DNA from: Deltaproteobacteria bacterium
GTDB taxonomy: Bacteria; Desulfobacterota; Binatia; UBA1149; SPBQ01
Direction: 5' to 3'
NCBI GenBank assembly: GCA_029262375.1
Contig: JAJCZM010000018.1
Span: forward strand, 124,001 to 188,000
DNA: 64,000 bases
This document shows, piece by piece, positions 27,367 through 36,174 of this stretch. Every line of letters starts with the position of its first letter. The first letter of the stretch is position 1. The notes under the pieces are model-generated. The model saw nothing but the letters and a program-made list of their open reading frames with translations. It was not told where the DNA came from and did no database searches. The position numbers were made by a program, and so were the translations under genes.

Positions 27367-28476
27367 GTGCCAAGGCTGCCGCTCATCCCACGACACAAGG
27401 GTTCGCCCGAACTCCGGGGTGCTTACGACCGGGTCGCGCGTGCCTGGGGCATGAAGCAAACGCCTCCCCTGGCAATCCAAATCATGCAGTGCTTCTCGGT
27501 GGCGCCCGAGTACGTCGAGCCCGCCGGCATGGGCTACTTCTACGCGGGCTGGGCAGCAGCAACACCACGCCCGTTACTCGAACTGGTCGCCGTTCTCGTC
27601 AGCAGGTCGAACGACTGCTTCTACTCACTAACCGCACAGTCATCCGCCCTGCAGGCTGCAGGCATGACGTCCGCGAGAGCGGAACAGTTCGCCGAAGGCC
27701 ACGAGCTCCCACATGACGTGAACGACGGTGAGCGGGCCATCGCCACGCTCGTACACAAGACCGTGCACGCTCCTTCGAGACTGGGACCGAGCGATCTATA
27801 CGACGTCACGGCCTTCTACGGAACGACCGCGGCTCTCGATATCACCGGCTATCTCTATTCGTTCCATTTCATCAATCGGATCGCCGATCTCGTCGACCTG
27901 CGCAGCGAGCTCCCCCTAATTCAACGGCGCTGGCCCTGGCTTCGTCGTATGGGAGTGCGCCTGCAGGGCACGATGATGCGATGGACGATGGATCTCAGCC
28001 GCCGCGAGGCCGAGGTCGAGGTGGACCAAGCGATCGGCCGCCTCGTGGACATCGTCGGGCCGTTGCCTGCCGGATTCCACTCGCTGCACGAGGCGCCGAA
28101 TATCGCGGGACTCATAGGGACGATCTGTGACGTCGCTTCACAACTGAACCGCGACATGCTCGACCATGTCGGTTCGCTCGTGCGTGCGGCGCTCCCCGCC
28201 GGCGAGGACGACGTAAGCGGCTTCCACCCGCGTCCATCAGATCCGCTAGCAGAGCTGGTGTTCGTCGGGACGCGCTATGCTGCGCGCACGACGGACGAAC
28301 TCGTTGCACGCGTGCGCGAGAGTGAGCAACTCGACGATCGCGGCCTGCTCGACCTCTTCTACGCGATCTCGTTCCACAACGGGCTCGAGCGCATGCGACG
28401 ACTCCTCGCCGAGCCCGTGTCGATGTTCCAGGCGCACGACTCGACCAGCGCGGTCGCGGTCGGCAACACGCGCTAA
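27367..28476 (+). CDS. AhpD/carboxymuconolactone-decarboxylase-like protein, active site degenerate
   Basis: The 369-residue product has a GTG start. The N-terminal half resembles AhpD-fold proteins, with a helix carrying LVSRSNDCFYSLTAQSSAL where family members usually have S.N.C..C...H. Here the first Cys remains but the second is Ser and the following His is replaced. A second, weaker helical half follows (about 190-360). Family members act as peroxidases or decarboxylases; with these losses the redox function is doubtful. Its stop codon overlaps the stop of the convergent SnoaL-like gene by two bases. Confidence 0.75.
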   Translation: MPRLPLIPRHKGSPELRGAYDRVARAWGMKQTPPLAIQIMQCFSVAPEYVEPAGMGYFYAGWAAATPRPLLELVAVLVSRSNDCFYSLTAQSSALQAAGMTSARAEQFAEGHELPHDVNDGERAIATLVHKTVHAPSRLGPSDLYDVTAFYGTTAALDITGYLYSFHFINRIADLVDLRSELPLIQRRWPWLRRMGVRLQGTMMRWTMDLSRREAEVEVDQAIGRLVDIVGPLPAGFHSLHEAPNIAGLIGTICDVASQLNRDMLDHVGSLVRAALPAGEDDVSGFHPRPSDPLAELVFVGTRYAARTTDELVARVRESEQLDDRGLLDLFYAISFHNGLERMRRLLAEPVSMFQAHDSTSAVAVGNTR

Positions 28477-28940
28477 CGAACGGGGTTTTTCGGCGGCATA
28501 TTGAAGTCGCCTGTCGGCATCCAACCTGACTCGCGAATGATTTCGTTGACGTGGACCATGTTCAGCAGGTCCATCTCGAAATTGAACTTGCCGTCGCCCG
28601 CGTAGTACATCACCGAAATACCCGGCGCTTCGAAGTGCGAGCCATCGTCGCGCGCGCCACCGAGCCGGTTGTACCACATGGTGACCAGCCGGTTGCCGTC
28701 GATCATCGTCCACTCGGTGGGGAACTTCCATTGCTCGAGTCCCAGCATGCTCTCATCGAGAAACTTCTTGATCTCGCCGATGCCTTGGATGCGCCCCCAG
28801 GCCGGATCGATGAAAGTAGCGTCGTCGGTGAAGAAGTCGGCGAGTGCGCTCCAGGGGAGCGTCCCCGCCTCTATCTTCGCTCGCACGGCCAGATAACGAT
28901 TGTGGGTCTCTCGGATCTCCTGCTCGGAGAATTCGCTCAT
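28473..28940 (-). CDS. SnoaL-like / NTF2-fold protein
   Basis: The 155-residue product has an ATG start and AGGAG nine bases upstream. The pattern ALADFFTDDATFIDPAWGRIQG followed by a helix and curved strands (WTMIDGNRLVTMWYNRL) is typical of SnoaL-like NTF2-fold proteins. These act as small polyketide cyclases, isomerases or hydrophobic-ligand-binding proteins, and are frequent beside steroid/lipid genes. No catalytic His-Asp pair can be assigned securely. It is monocistronic and convergent with the AhpD-like gene. Confidence 0.85.
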   Translation of the reverse strand: MSEFSEQEIRETHNRYLAVRAKIEAGTLPWSALADFFTDDATFIDPAWGRIQGIGEIKKFLDESMLGLEQWKFPTEWTMIDGNRLVTMWYNRLGGARDDGSHFEAPGISVMYYAGDGKFNFEMDLLNMVHVNEIIRESGWMPTGDFNMPPKNPVR

Positions 28941-29054
28941 CGGTAACTCCTATGTTCCGCCCCCGTAGAGGGTGTTTCGCTAGTCAACCGCGCGGCGGCC
29001 CGGCGGATTGCGCCCGATAGTATCAGTAGGCAAACCTAAGAGAATGAGTTCGGC

Positions 29055-29118
29055 GTAGCTTCGTAATTTCGTAGCTTCGTAAGTTGGTAACTTCGTAACT
29101 TCGTAACTTCGTAACTTG
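29055..29118 (+). repeat. Eight tandem 8-bp repeats (GTAACTTC family)
   Basis: Eight contiguous octamers occupy 64 bases: two GTAGCTTC, one GTAATTTC, one GTAAGTTG, three exact GTAACTTC and a final GTAACTTG. They lie in the divergent region 25 bases before the MsrA start codon, where a promoter would be expected. Confidence 0.9.
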
Positions 29119-29142
29119 CAGCCCGCTCGAACGTTTTAGGTA

Positions 29143-29835
29143 GTGATGATGACGACACGAAAGCACGCGCCCCGCTTTGTACCGACTCTGATCGTCGCCG
29201 CGGCACTGGCGGTCGGGGGCGCCCTTGTCGCAATCGCGGCAGGCAGCGACAATCAAGCAAATGCAGAGCAGGCAGCGCAGGCAGGAAAAGACATGACCGA
29301 TTCGACCCCCCACGCTAAAGCCACGTTCGCGGGCGGCTGTTTCTGGTGTATGGAACCGCCGTTCGACAAGCTCGACGGCGTGATCTCGTCCACCTCCGGC
29401 TACATCGGCGGAACGAAAAAAGACCCGACCTACGAAGAAGTATCCGCCGGGGGCACGGGCCATACAGAAGCGGTGGAAATCGTCTATGACCCGTCGAAGG
29501 TCAGCTATGAAAAGCTACTCGACGTGTTCTGGAAGAACATCGATCCCACGGTTGTGAATCGACAGTTCTGCGACGTCGGCAGTCAGTACCGAACCGGCGT
29601 CTTCTACCACGATGAGCAGCAGAAGCAGCTCGCAGAGAGCAGCAAGGCAGCGATCGACGAGAGCGGTCGCCTCCCGTCGCCAATCGTGACCGAGATCAGC
29701 CCGGCCACCGAGTTCTATCCAGCCGAGGATTATCATCAGAACTACTACGTGAATAACCCCGTGCGCTATAAGTTCTATCGCTACGGCTGCGGCCGCGATG
29801 CGCGCCTCGATGATCTGTGGGGCGAGCAAGACTGA
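29143..29835 (+). CDS. msrA: Exported peptide-methionine (S)-S-oxide reductase MsrA
   Basis: The product is up to 230 residues; the GTG at 29143 is followed by two ATGs (29146, 29149), any of which may start. A signal peptide (RKHAPRFVPTLIVAAALAVGGA) predicts export to the periplasm, unlike cytosolic MsrA. The catalytic motif GCFWC (about residue 66) and YIGG, GHTEAVEIVYDP, FW..ID.TVVNRQ, SQYRTG and EDYHQNYY are all intact. It repairs oxidised methionine, here presumably in exported proteins. Its stop abuts the stop of the convergent CoA-transferase. Octamer repeats lie just upstream. Confidence 0.95.
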   Translation: MMMTTRKHAPRFVPTLIVAAALAVGGALVAIAAGSDNQANAEQAAQAGKDMTDSTPHAKATFAGGCFWCMEPPFDKLDGVISSTSGYIGGTKKDPTYEEVSAGGTGHTEAVEIVYDPSKVSYEKLLDVFWKNIDPTVVNRQFCDVGSQYRTGVFYHDEQQKQLAESSKAAIDESGRLPSPIVTEISPATEFYPAEDYHQNYYVNNPVRYKFYRYGCGRDARLDDLWGEQD

Positions 29836-32361
29836 TCAGTCTTCAATGACGCCGGTGCGGACGAGACGATCGTAGGCTTCGTCCGAGAGGCCGATCAGTC
29901 CCTTGAAGATGCGCGCGTTGTCCTCGCCCACCGAAGATCCGGTACCGCGCGTGAACCCCGGCGTCGCGCGCATGCCGAGCGGAATACCCGGCGCGACCAC
30001 CTTCCCTTTCTTGCGATGATCGAGCTCCTCGAACATGCCGCGGGCGGCGAGTTGCGGATCCCGGTGTAGTTGATCATCGACATCCTGCACGACGGCGGCA
30101 ACGACTCCGACCGTCTGAAGACGATGCATTAGGTCGTAAGGATCGAAAGCAACGGTTCGTTCTTCGATTTGCCGGTCAATCTCTACGGCGGCGGATTCTC
30201 GCTGCAGGCGCTCCGCGAACCTCCCGGTAACGTCTGCACCGTCCAGTTCCAACACCCGCGCGAGTGCCACCCACTGTTCATCAGTCTCGCACGATATCGC
30301 ACACCAGCGGTCTTCACCGAGCGTACGATACACGCCTTGCGGGAACGCGTTGTGCGAACGATTTCCGCGCCTCGCGGGCTCGCGCCCATTGGCGAGCAGC
30401 TCCATTAAAGCGCTGCCCATTGCCGACACCGTCGCCTCGTATTGCGACATATCGATGTGCTGTCCGGCACCCGTGCGTCGGCGATGATCCATCGCCGCTA
30501 GCAACGCAACGAGTCCGTGAACCGCACTCAACGGGTCGGGGTAGGCATATTGCGTGACGGCCCCTTCGCGATGCGCGAATCCCGAACTCCGTACCATGGA
30601 CGACAATGCTTCGATGTTCGGGCCCCACGTGATGTAGCCCTTGCACGGCCCCGTTGCGCCGTAGCCGGTCGACGAAAGCATGATGAGGTTCGGTTGCACG
30701 GCCGCGAGCGCGTCGTAGTCGAGGCCGAGTTTCGCAAGCACACCGTCGCTGTAGTTTTCGATGACGATGTCCGCGCGCGCCACCAGCTGCTTCGCGAGAT
30801 CGACGGCGTCCGGTTTCGTCAGGTCGAGCGAAACGAAACGCTTGCCGGCATTCCAATCGGTAAACCACGGAGACAGTGCATCCTGCACACCGAGCTCCGG
30901 TTGGTACGGTGGAATGTACAGCCGGGTGACGTCGGGGAACTTGCGCGATTCAACCTTCACGACCTCTGCCCCCGCCCACGCCATGAAACGCCCGATCCAC
31001 GGACCGGCCATTCCTGCCGTGAATTCAACGACTCGGATGCCGGCAAGCGCGCCGTCATTCGAATCGGGCCGCACTACCGGGTCAGCGCGAGCGGTGAGCC
31101 GTACGGCGTCGGCCGTCGGCGCGGCCTGCACTTCGCGGATTTCCGCCTCGGTCAGACCCAGTTCATCACCGAGTATGTCGGCGTTGTCGCGACCGAGAGT
31201 CGGCGCCGCGCTGCGACGGCGCCACGGCGTCTTCGCGGGACGATACGGCGCACCGGGATACCGAAGCGCCCCCGTGTACTCATGCGTGAGCGTCTCAAAG
31301 TAGCCTCGCGCGCGCAGGTGCGCATCGGTCAACAGATCGCCGGCACTCGCTACCGGCGTCATCGCCAAATGACGGCGCTGCGCTTCGCGATAGATCTCAT
31401 CCACCGTGAAGCGCTCGGTGAGTTCGCGGATGAATATGTCGAGCAGCTCACGATACGGCTGGCGGATCGATGACGGACCCTCGAACATGGGATCGAGTAC
31501 TTCGACATTGCCGGTCGTCTCGTTGATCCAACGTGCAAGCGCTTGCCAATGGAGCGGACGATTGACCATCAGGTAGATCAGACCGTCTCGGCAGGGGTAG
31601 GCTCCCGACGGCACCGAAGCCACCAACCCCGTACCGAAGCGTCGCGGCACGATGTCGTCTTCTAGGTATTTCCCGGCTCCGCATACGTGCGAGAACGAAA
31701 CCACCGTCTCCACCGCCGAGACATCGATCAACTGGCCCCTTCCCGACTCCTGCGCGTAGTGAAGCGCGGCCAACGACGCGGCCGCCGCGTAGGTGGACGC
31801 CATCACATAGGCCTGCTCGGCCGGCGGTACGACGGGTGGGTCTTCCGGTTCCCCCAAGCAAACCGCAGATCCGCCCAGCGCATGCGCCGTCAGATCGGCC
31901 CCTTGCAGATTCGCCCACGGACCGGTCAATCCGAAGTCGGTGATACAGGCGAGAACCAAACGCGGATTGAGCCGCGATAGTCGGTCCCAGTCGAAACCGC
32001 GACGATCGAGATCGACGCCGTCGATGACAATGTCGGCACCGGCGAGCAGCCGCTCGAACGCTGCGGCACCGCCACTCGATTGCAGCTCCAAGGTAATCCC
32101 GCGCTTGTTCGCGTTCAGGTAGAGAAACGAAAGACTGCCGTCACTGTGAGGTCGATCTTGAAAGAAAGGTGCCTTGTCGCGCGAAGACGCGCCGCCGGGC
32201 GGTTCGATCTTGATGACGTCGGCGCCGAGGTCGGCAAGAAGCTTGCCGCAGTACTCGCCTCGCGCGTCAGCCAGCTCGAGCACCCGCCTGCCGGCGAGCG
32301 CGCCGACTGTCGAGGTTGGCGCGTCTGACGCGGTCTTCGCTGCGTGCGCTCCTCGCACCAC
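29836..32361 (-). CDS. Two-domain class III (CaiB/BaiF) CoA-transferase
   Basis: The 841-residue product has two complete CoA-transferase family III domains, about 22-415 and 438-835, where ordinary members have one of about 400. Both begin with GxRVxEx and carry the GA.V.K.E motif. Alignment on the conserved GxGQ.ID.S segment places the catalytic Asp at D609 in domain 2 (YPDPLS), but at Y185 in domain 1 (QAYVMAS), so only the second domain looks active. It would move CoA from an acyl-CoA to a free acid, producing the activated substrate for the operon. It is the last gene of the ten-gene operon starting at 41032 and begins at a GTG ten bases after the hydratase gene. Confidence 0.92.
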   Translation of the reverse strand: MVRGAHAAKTASDAPTSTVGALAGRRVLELADARGEYCGKLLADLGADVIKIEPPGGASSRDKAPFFQDRPHSDGSLSFLYLNANKRGITLELQSSGGAAAFERLLAGADIVIDGVDLDRRGFDWDRLSRLNPRLVLACITDFGLTGPWANLQGADLTAHALGGSAVCLGEPEDPPVVPPAEQAYVMASTYAAAASLAALHYAQESGRGQLIDVSAVETVVSFSHVCGAGKYLEDDIVPRRFGTGLVASVPSGAYPCRDGLIYLMVNRPLHWQALARWINETTGNVEVLDPMFEGPSSIRQPYRELLDIFIRELTERFTVDEIYREAQRRHLAMTPVASAGDLLTDAHLRARGYFETLTHEYTGALRYPGAPYRPAKTPWRRRSAAPTLGRDNADILGDELGLTEAEIREVQAAPTADAVRLTARADPVVRPDSNDGALAGIRVVEFTAGMAGPWIGRFMAWAGAEVVKVESRKFPDVTRLYIPPYQPELGVQDALSPWFTDWNAGKRFVSLDLTKPDAVDLAKQLVARADIVIENYSDGVLAKLGLDYDALAAVQPNLIMLSSTGYGATGPCKGYITWGPNIEALSSMVRSSGFAHREGAVTQYAYPDPLSAVHGLVALLAAMDHRRRTGAGQHIDMSQYEATVSAMGSALMELLANGREPARRGNRSHNAFPQGVYRTLGEDRWCAISCETDEQWVALARVLELDGADVTGRFAERLQRESAAVEIDRQIEERTVAFDPYDLMHRLQTVGVVAAVVQDVDDQLHRDPQLAARGMFEELDHRKKGKVVAPGIPLGMRATPGFTRGTGSSVGEDNARIFKGLIGLSDEAYDRLVRTGVIED

Positions 32362-32371
32362 CTGCTACTCG

Positions 32372-33193
32372 CTAACGCCCCTCGAAGTTCGGCTTGCGCT
32401 TCTCGACGAAGGCGCTCGTTCCCTCTTTCGCATCTTTGGTGTCCGACGTACGCGTTGCCGCGATGGCTTCGTAGTCGAGCATTTCTTCGAGTGTCGAAGT
32501 CAGGCTCTTGTAGACAAAGCGACGGGCCAGATCGACGGCCACGCTCGGTCCCTTGGCGAGCTTCTTCGCGTAAGCCATGGCGGCTTCGAGATGCTTGCCC
32601 GGTTCGGTGAGCTCATCGATGAGCCCTTCCTTCAGGCACTCGTCAGCACCGAGGATTGCTCCGGTCTCGACCATGCGCAGCGACGTCGAGAGGCTGGTGA
32701 TACGCGGCAGGAGCCAACTGATGCCGCAGTCGGGCGCGAAGCCCAGGCGAACCATGGCGGCGCACATCTGCGTGGTCGGATCCGCGAAACGACGATCGCA
32801 AGCGAGCGCATACGCGAGTCCAGCACCCATGGCCGGCCCGTGAACCGCAGCAATGACGGGCTTGTCTACGTCATAGATCCAGCGCACTGCCTCGGCGATC
32901 GGGCCCGCCGGCGTCTTGCGCTGATAGCGTTCGAGTTCGACGTCGGTGATTCCCGGGAGACCGCGGTCGCTGTTGCCGCTCAGCCAGTCGGCATCGCCGC
33001 CGGCGCTGAAACCACGACCCGCTCCCGTCATCACGATCACGCGTACGTCATCGTTCTGGCGAAGCTTGCGTAGCAGCTCGCACATGTCCGCGCCCATGTC
33101 CCAATTGATGGGGTTCAGTCGCTCGGGGCGATTGAACGTAATGACGCCGACGCCGTCTTCTTCGCCGAATAGAAAATGCTCGCTCTCTACCAT
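32372..33193 (-). CDS. Enoyl-CoA hydratase/isomerase (crotonase family)
   Basis: The 273-residue crotonase-fold protein shows the oxyanion-hole motifs FSAGGDADWL (about 63-72) and HGPAMGAGLAYALACD (about 115-130). At the first catalytic Glu position (usually PE.xxG) the sequence reads AAMVRLG, and at the second PDCG, so classical syn-hydration is uncertain. Family members with such changes act as isomerases, hydrolases or dehalogenases. GGGAGA precedes the ATG. It sits between the LLM oxidoreductase (31 bases) and the two-domain CoA-transferase (10 bases) in the same operon. Confidence 0.9.
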   Translation of the reverse strand: MVESEHFLFGEEDGVGVITFNRPERLNPINWDMGADMCELLRKLRQNDDVRVIVMTGAGRGFSAGGDADWLSGNSDRGLPGITDVELERYQRKTPAGPIAEAVRWIYDVDKPVIAAVHGPAMGAGLAYALACDRRFADPTTQMCAAMVRLGFAPDCGISWLLPRITSLSTSLRMVETGAILGADECLKEGLIDELTEPGKHLEAAMAYAKKLAKGPSVAVDLARRFVYKSLTSTLEEMLDYEAIAATRTSDTKDAKEGTSAFVEKRKPNFEGR

Positions 33194-33224
33194 CTGCTTG
33201 TCTCCCGCCGCCGAAGCCTGCGAT

Positions 33225-34295
33225 TCACGCCGCGTGCAGCTTGCTTACGATGTCCTTCACGCGATCGTCGTCGCCGCGTAGGCGCGGCGGCAGATCGAGG
33301 AGCACCGTATCGAACACGCCCCGGCAACGATGGATGACTTCGTCCGCCAAACCGTCGTAGGTAGCCGAGATCGCCCATTCGTCGAGCATGTCGTCGGTGA
33401 TTTGATTCGGAAGTTCGGTCCACTTCCCTTCCTTAGATAGCTGATGCAGTTTCGCACCCACGTCTTCCCACCCATGATGCTCGAGCACCGCGTGGTAGGT
33501 ACGCGTCGAAGCATAGAACGCAATGTGCTGCTTCTGTTCCTGCCGCGCCTTCATGACGGCTTCTTCATCGACTCCGATCGCGAGAAACGGAGCGCCGACG
33601 ATATCAAGATCTTTGAGCGTGCGGCCGCCTTTGCGAGCGCCCGCATCGATCAACGGCAGCAGTTTCTGCTCGGTGTATTCGAACGTGCCGACAGGATGCA
33701 GTCGCAGCCCCGCACACAGTTCTCCACCGAGGCGCGACATGTATTTGTTCACCGCGGCGATGTAGATCGGCGGCTCCGGGTAATCGATGGGACCGGGGTT
33801 GAAGAACGGCGGCATCAACTTGAACGTATAATGCTCTCCTTCGAACGTTTCCGGATTCGCGCCGTCGGCGAAGCTCTTGAACATCGCCTTCATGGCGAGC
33901 AGATATTCACGCAAGCGCGGCCCCGGAGGAGCCGTCCACGGGGCGGCGTAGCGCAGCACGTTGTGCCCCTTCACTTGCGTGCCGAGGCCGAGCACAAAAC
34001 GTCCTTTCGAATATTGCTGCAGATCCCACGCGATCTGCGCCGTGACCATCGGACTGCGAGGGAATGCGATCGCGACGTTCGTACCCAGCGTGACACGCTC
34101 GGTGTGTTCGGCGGCCGTCATCAGCGGCAAAAAGGGGTCGTGGCCTGCTTCCGGGGCGAATCCACCGTCAAAGCCCAGCGCTTCGATGCGTTTGGCCTGT
34201 TCGATGATCTTCTCGATTGTGAACGCGGCTTGCCCGCGACCAGCGTACTGATCGGTGTCCGGGTTCATCAACCCGGTTTCAACACGTATTCCCAT
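33225..34295 (-). CDS. LLM-class F420-dependent oxidoreductase-like protein
   Basis: The 356-residue luciferase-like (beta/alpha)8 protein shows EQAKRIEALGFDGGF, HTERVTLGTNVAIAFPRSP and GRFVLGLGTQVKGHN. These resemble the actinobacterial subfamily of probable F420-dependent oxidoreductases found in lipid/steroid clusters. The cofactor may be F420H2 or FMN; no F420 biosynthesis gene is in the window. It probably oxidises or reduces an acyl-CoA or alcohol intermediate. Gaps of 99 bases upstream and 31 downstream keep it in the operon. Confidence 0.88.
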   Translation of the reverse strand: MGIRVETGLMNPDTDQYAGRGQAAFTIEKIIEQAKRIEALGFDGGFAPEAGHDPFLPLMTAAEHTERVTLGTNVAIAFPRSPMVTAQIAWDLQQYSKGRFVLGLGTQVKGHNVLRYAAPWTAPPGPRLREYLLAMKAMFKSFADGANPETFEGEHYTFKLMPPFFNPGPIDYPEPPIYIAAVNKYMSRLGGELCAGLRLHPVGTFEYTEQKLLPLIDAGARKGGRTLKDLDIVGAPFLAIGVDEEAVMKARQEQKQHIAFYASTRTYHAVLEHHGWEDVGAKLHQLSKEGKWTELPNQITDDMLDEWAISATYDGLADEVIHRCRGVFDTVLLDLPPRLRGDDDRVKDIVSKLHAA

Positions 34296-34394
34296 TCCGA
34301 TTCCCAGTCCTTTTCCCTTTACATTGCCCTTGCCCTTGCCGATGAACGTTCTTCTCCTGCGGCGCGGGCGCCCGTCATGTTCGCTCGCGCTCGG

Positions 34395-36128
34395 TTAGGC
34401 GGCCTTCTCTCCGGCTTTCGAAATCCCGAGTGCATCGAGGGCGGCGAGATAGCCAAACGTCATGGCGGGACCGATCGTACCGCCGGCGCCCGGATAGGTC
34501 GGCCCCATGACCGATGCCGAGCAATTGCCGATGGCGTACAGACCTGGAATCACTTCGCCCGATTCCTTCGTCACGCGCGCACTGGTGTCGGTCGTGAGAC
34601 CGCCCTTGGTTCCGAGTTCTCCCGGATACGCTTCGATGCCGTAGAACGGACCCTTCGCGATCGGCGCCAAACAAGGATTGGGTTTGACGTTGTCGTCGCC
34701 GTAGTAGCGGTCGAATCCGCCCTCGCCTCGACCGAAGTCCGGGTCATGGCCGTTACGCGCATTCTCGTTGAAGCGTTTGACCTCATCTTGGAGGCCGGCC
34801 GCGTCCACCCCCAGTTGATTGGCGAGGTCGCGCAGGGTGTCTGCCTTCTTGAGATAGCCTTGGCGGAATCGTTTCGGCAGCGACCAATCCGGCTGCTGCG
34901 CACCGGCAAGCATCGGACCGCAGGGATATTTACTGCGGTAAGTCGCGTCGAAAACCATGTACGCGGGAATGGTCGGCGCCTCTTCCGAGTTCTTCTCGTA
35001 CGTCACTTGCACGACGTTCGCGTAAGGCGACGCTTCGTTGACGAATCGTCGCCCTTTCTTGTTGACGATGATGCAACCGGGCAAGCCTTTCTCGACGACG
35101 AGCATGCGCGCACGCGCTTCGCCGGGGACGACTGTCGTCGGCCCCCACCACGCTTCGTGCATCCAATCGATGCCGGCACCGAGTTCCATACCCATACGGA
35201 TGGCATCGCCGGTACTCGCCGGACTACCCGTGGTCCATTCGGCTTTCGTCGGGGCCGGCAGATACTTCGCACGCATTTCGGGATTGCTCTCGAACCCGCC
35301 AGCGGCGAGAACGACCCCCTTCTCGCCGCGAATTCGTATCTTGCGACCATCCTTCGTTGCTTCGACACCGACGACGCGGCCGTCTTCGACGATCAGTTTC
35401 TCGACGTTGGTGTTCATCGAGATCGGAATGTTACGGTCCATCAACGATAGCCGCAGCGGTGCCATCAACGCATTGCCAAGAGACAGAATTCGATCGCGCT
35501 TCGTCTTGAGTCGCCAACGCAGGTCGCCCCAGTAGCGCGTCATGATCTGCATTGTGAGCTTGATCCAGCCTGGGTGGCGCGCGAGCAAGTGATGCGCCTC
35601 GGTTGCGGTCATCGACATGCGGCCCATGACGAGTTCCTGCAGCGCGGGCTCGCGTAGCCGGTCGAATTCATCGCCGAGAAGACTGCCGTCGAAGTGCGCG
35701 GCTTCGAGCGAACGCCCGCCGGGCTTCCCGCCCTCCACTTCGGCGTAGTAGTCCATGTACGTGAGCATGCACTCCATCCGAAGATGCGTATGCTCGAGGA
35801 TGTACTCGAACATCACGGGCGAGACGTCGACAAACGTCTCCAGTTTGTCGTCGGGCACGAGGCCCTTCGTGATGATCTTGAGATAGGTCAGTGCATCTTC
35901 ACGAGAGTCCTCGACTCCATGCTTACGCATGATCGAGTTGTTCGGGATCCAGATGCTTCCGCCCGACATGGCGGAGTTGCCGCCGAACGTGTCGGTCTTC
36001 TCCAGCAGTAGCGTCGAGCTGCCGTGCTCGTGCGCCACTATAGCGGTCGCCATCGCACCGGCTCCCGTTCCGACGATCAAGAGATCTGCCGATTGATCCC
36101 AGTCGTTCGCGTTCGTGTCAGCGCTCAT
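34395..36128 (-). CDS. FAD-dependent 3-ketosteroid-delta1-dehydrogenase-like protein
   Basis: The 577-residue flavoprotein has an N-terminal Rossmann motif LIVGTGAGAMATAI (about 14-27), the E of LLLEK, and the family-typical GGNSAMSGGSIWIPNN. A mid-chain FAD segment reads VVLAAGGFESN (about 280), and the C-terminal GGLTTDTSARV and PGLYAIGNCSASVMGPTYPGAGGTIGPA are present. The length fits the fumarate reductase/3-ketosteroid dehydrogenase family. It may desaturate a cyclic ketone or acyl substrate, passing electrons on. The exact substrate is not provable. The ATG follows GGGAGG. The downstream gap of 99 bases is the widest in the operon. Confidence 0.88.
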   Translation of the reverse strand: MSADTNANDWDQSADLLIVGTGAGAMATAIVAHEHGSSTLLLEKTDTFGGNSAMSGGSIWIPNNSIMRKHGVEDSREDALTYLKIITKGLVPDDKLETFVDVSPVMFEYILEHTHLRMECMLTYMDYYAEVEGGKPGGRSLEAAHFDGSLLGDEFDRLREPALQELVMGRMSMTATEAHHLLARHPGWIKLTMQIMTRYWGDLRWRLKTKRDRILSLGNALMAPLRLSLMDRNIPISMNTNVEKLIVEDGRVVGVEATKDGRKIRIRGEKGVVLAAGGFESNPEMRAKYLPAPTKAEWTTGSPASTGDAIRMGMELGAGIDWMHEAWWGPTTVVPGEARARMLVVEKGLPGCIIVNKKGRRFVNEASPYANVVQVTYEKNSEEAPTIPAYMVFDATYRSKYPCGPMLAGAQQPDWSLPKRFRQGYLKKADTLRDLANQLGVDAAGLQDEVKRFNENARNGHDPDFGRGEGGFDRYYGDDNVKPNPCLAPIAKGPFYGIEAYPGELGTKGGLTTDTSARVTKESGEVIPGLYAIGNCSASVMGPTYPGAGGTIGPAMTFGYLAALDALGISKAGEKAA

Positions 36129-36174
36129 TGGGGAAACCTCCCTAGCAGCGAATCCGCGCGATCATGCGTGCGCG

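Noticed and set aside
33444-35450. 668-codon plus-strand ORF opposite the LLM and 3-ketosteroid-dehydrogenase-like genes
   Set aside because: Both minus-strand genes have clear motifs and the plus-strand translation is Arg/His-rich with no domain; it is a GC-driven shadow.
36129-36174. A KstR-like or other operator within the ten-gene operon
   Set aside because: The internal gaps including the 99-base one at 34296-34394 contain only partial matches (AACGTTC with wrong spacing), not the 14-bp pattern.
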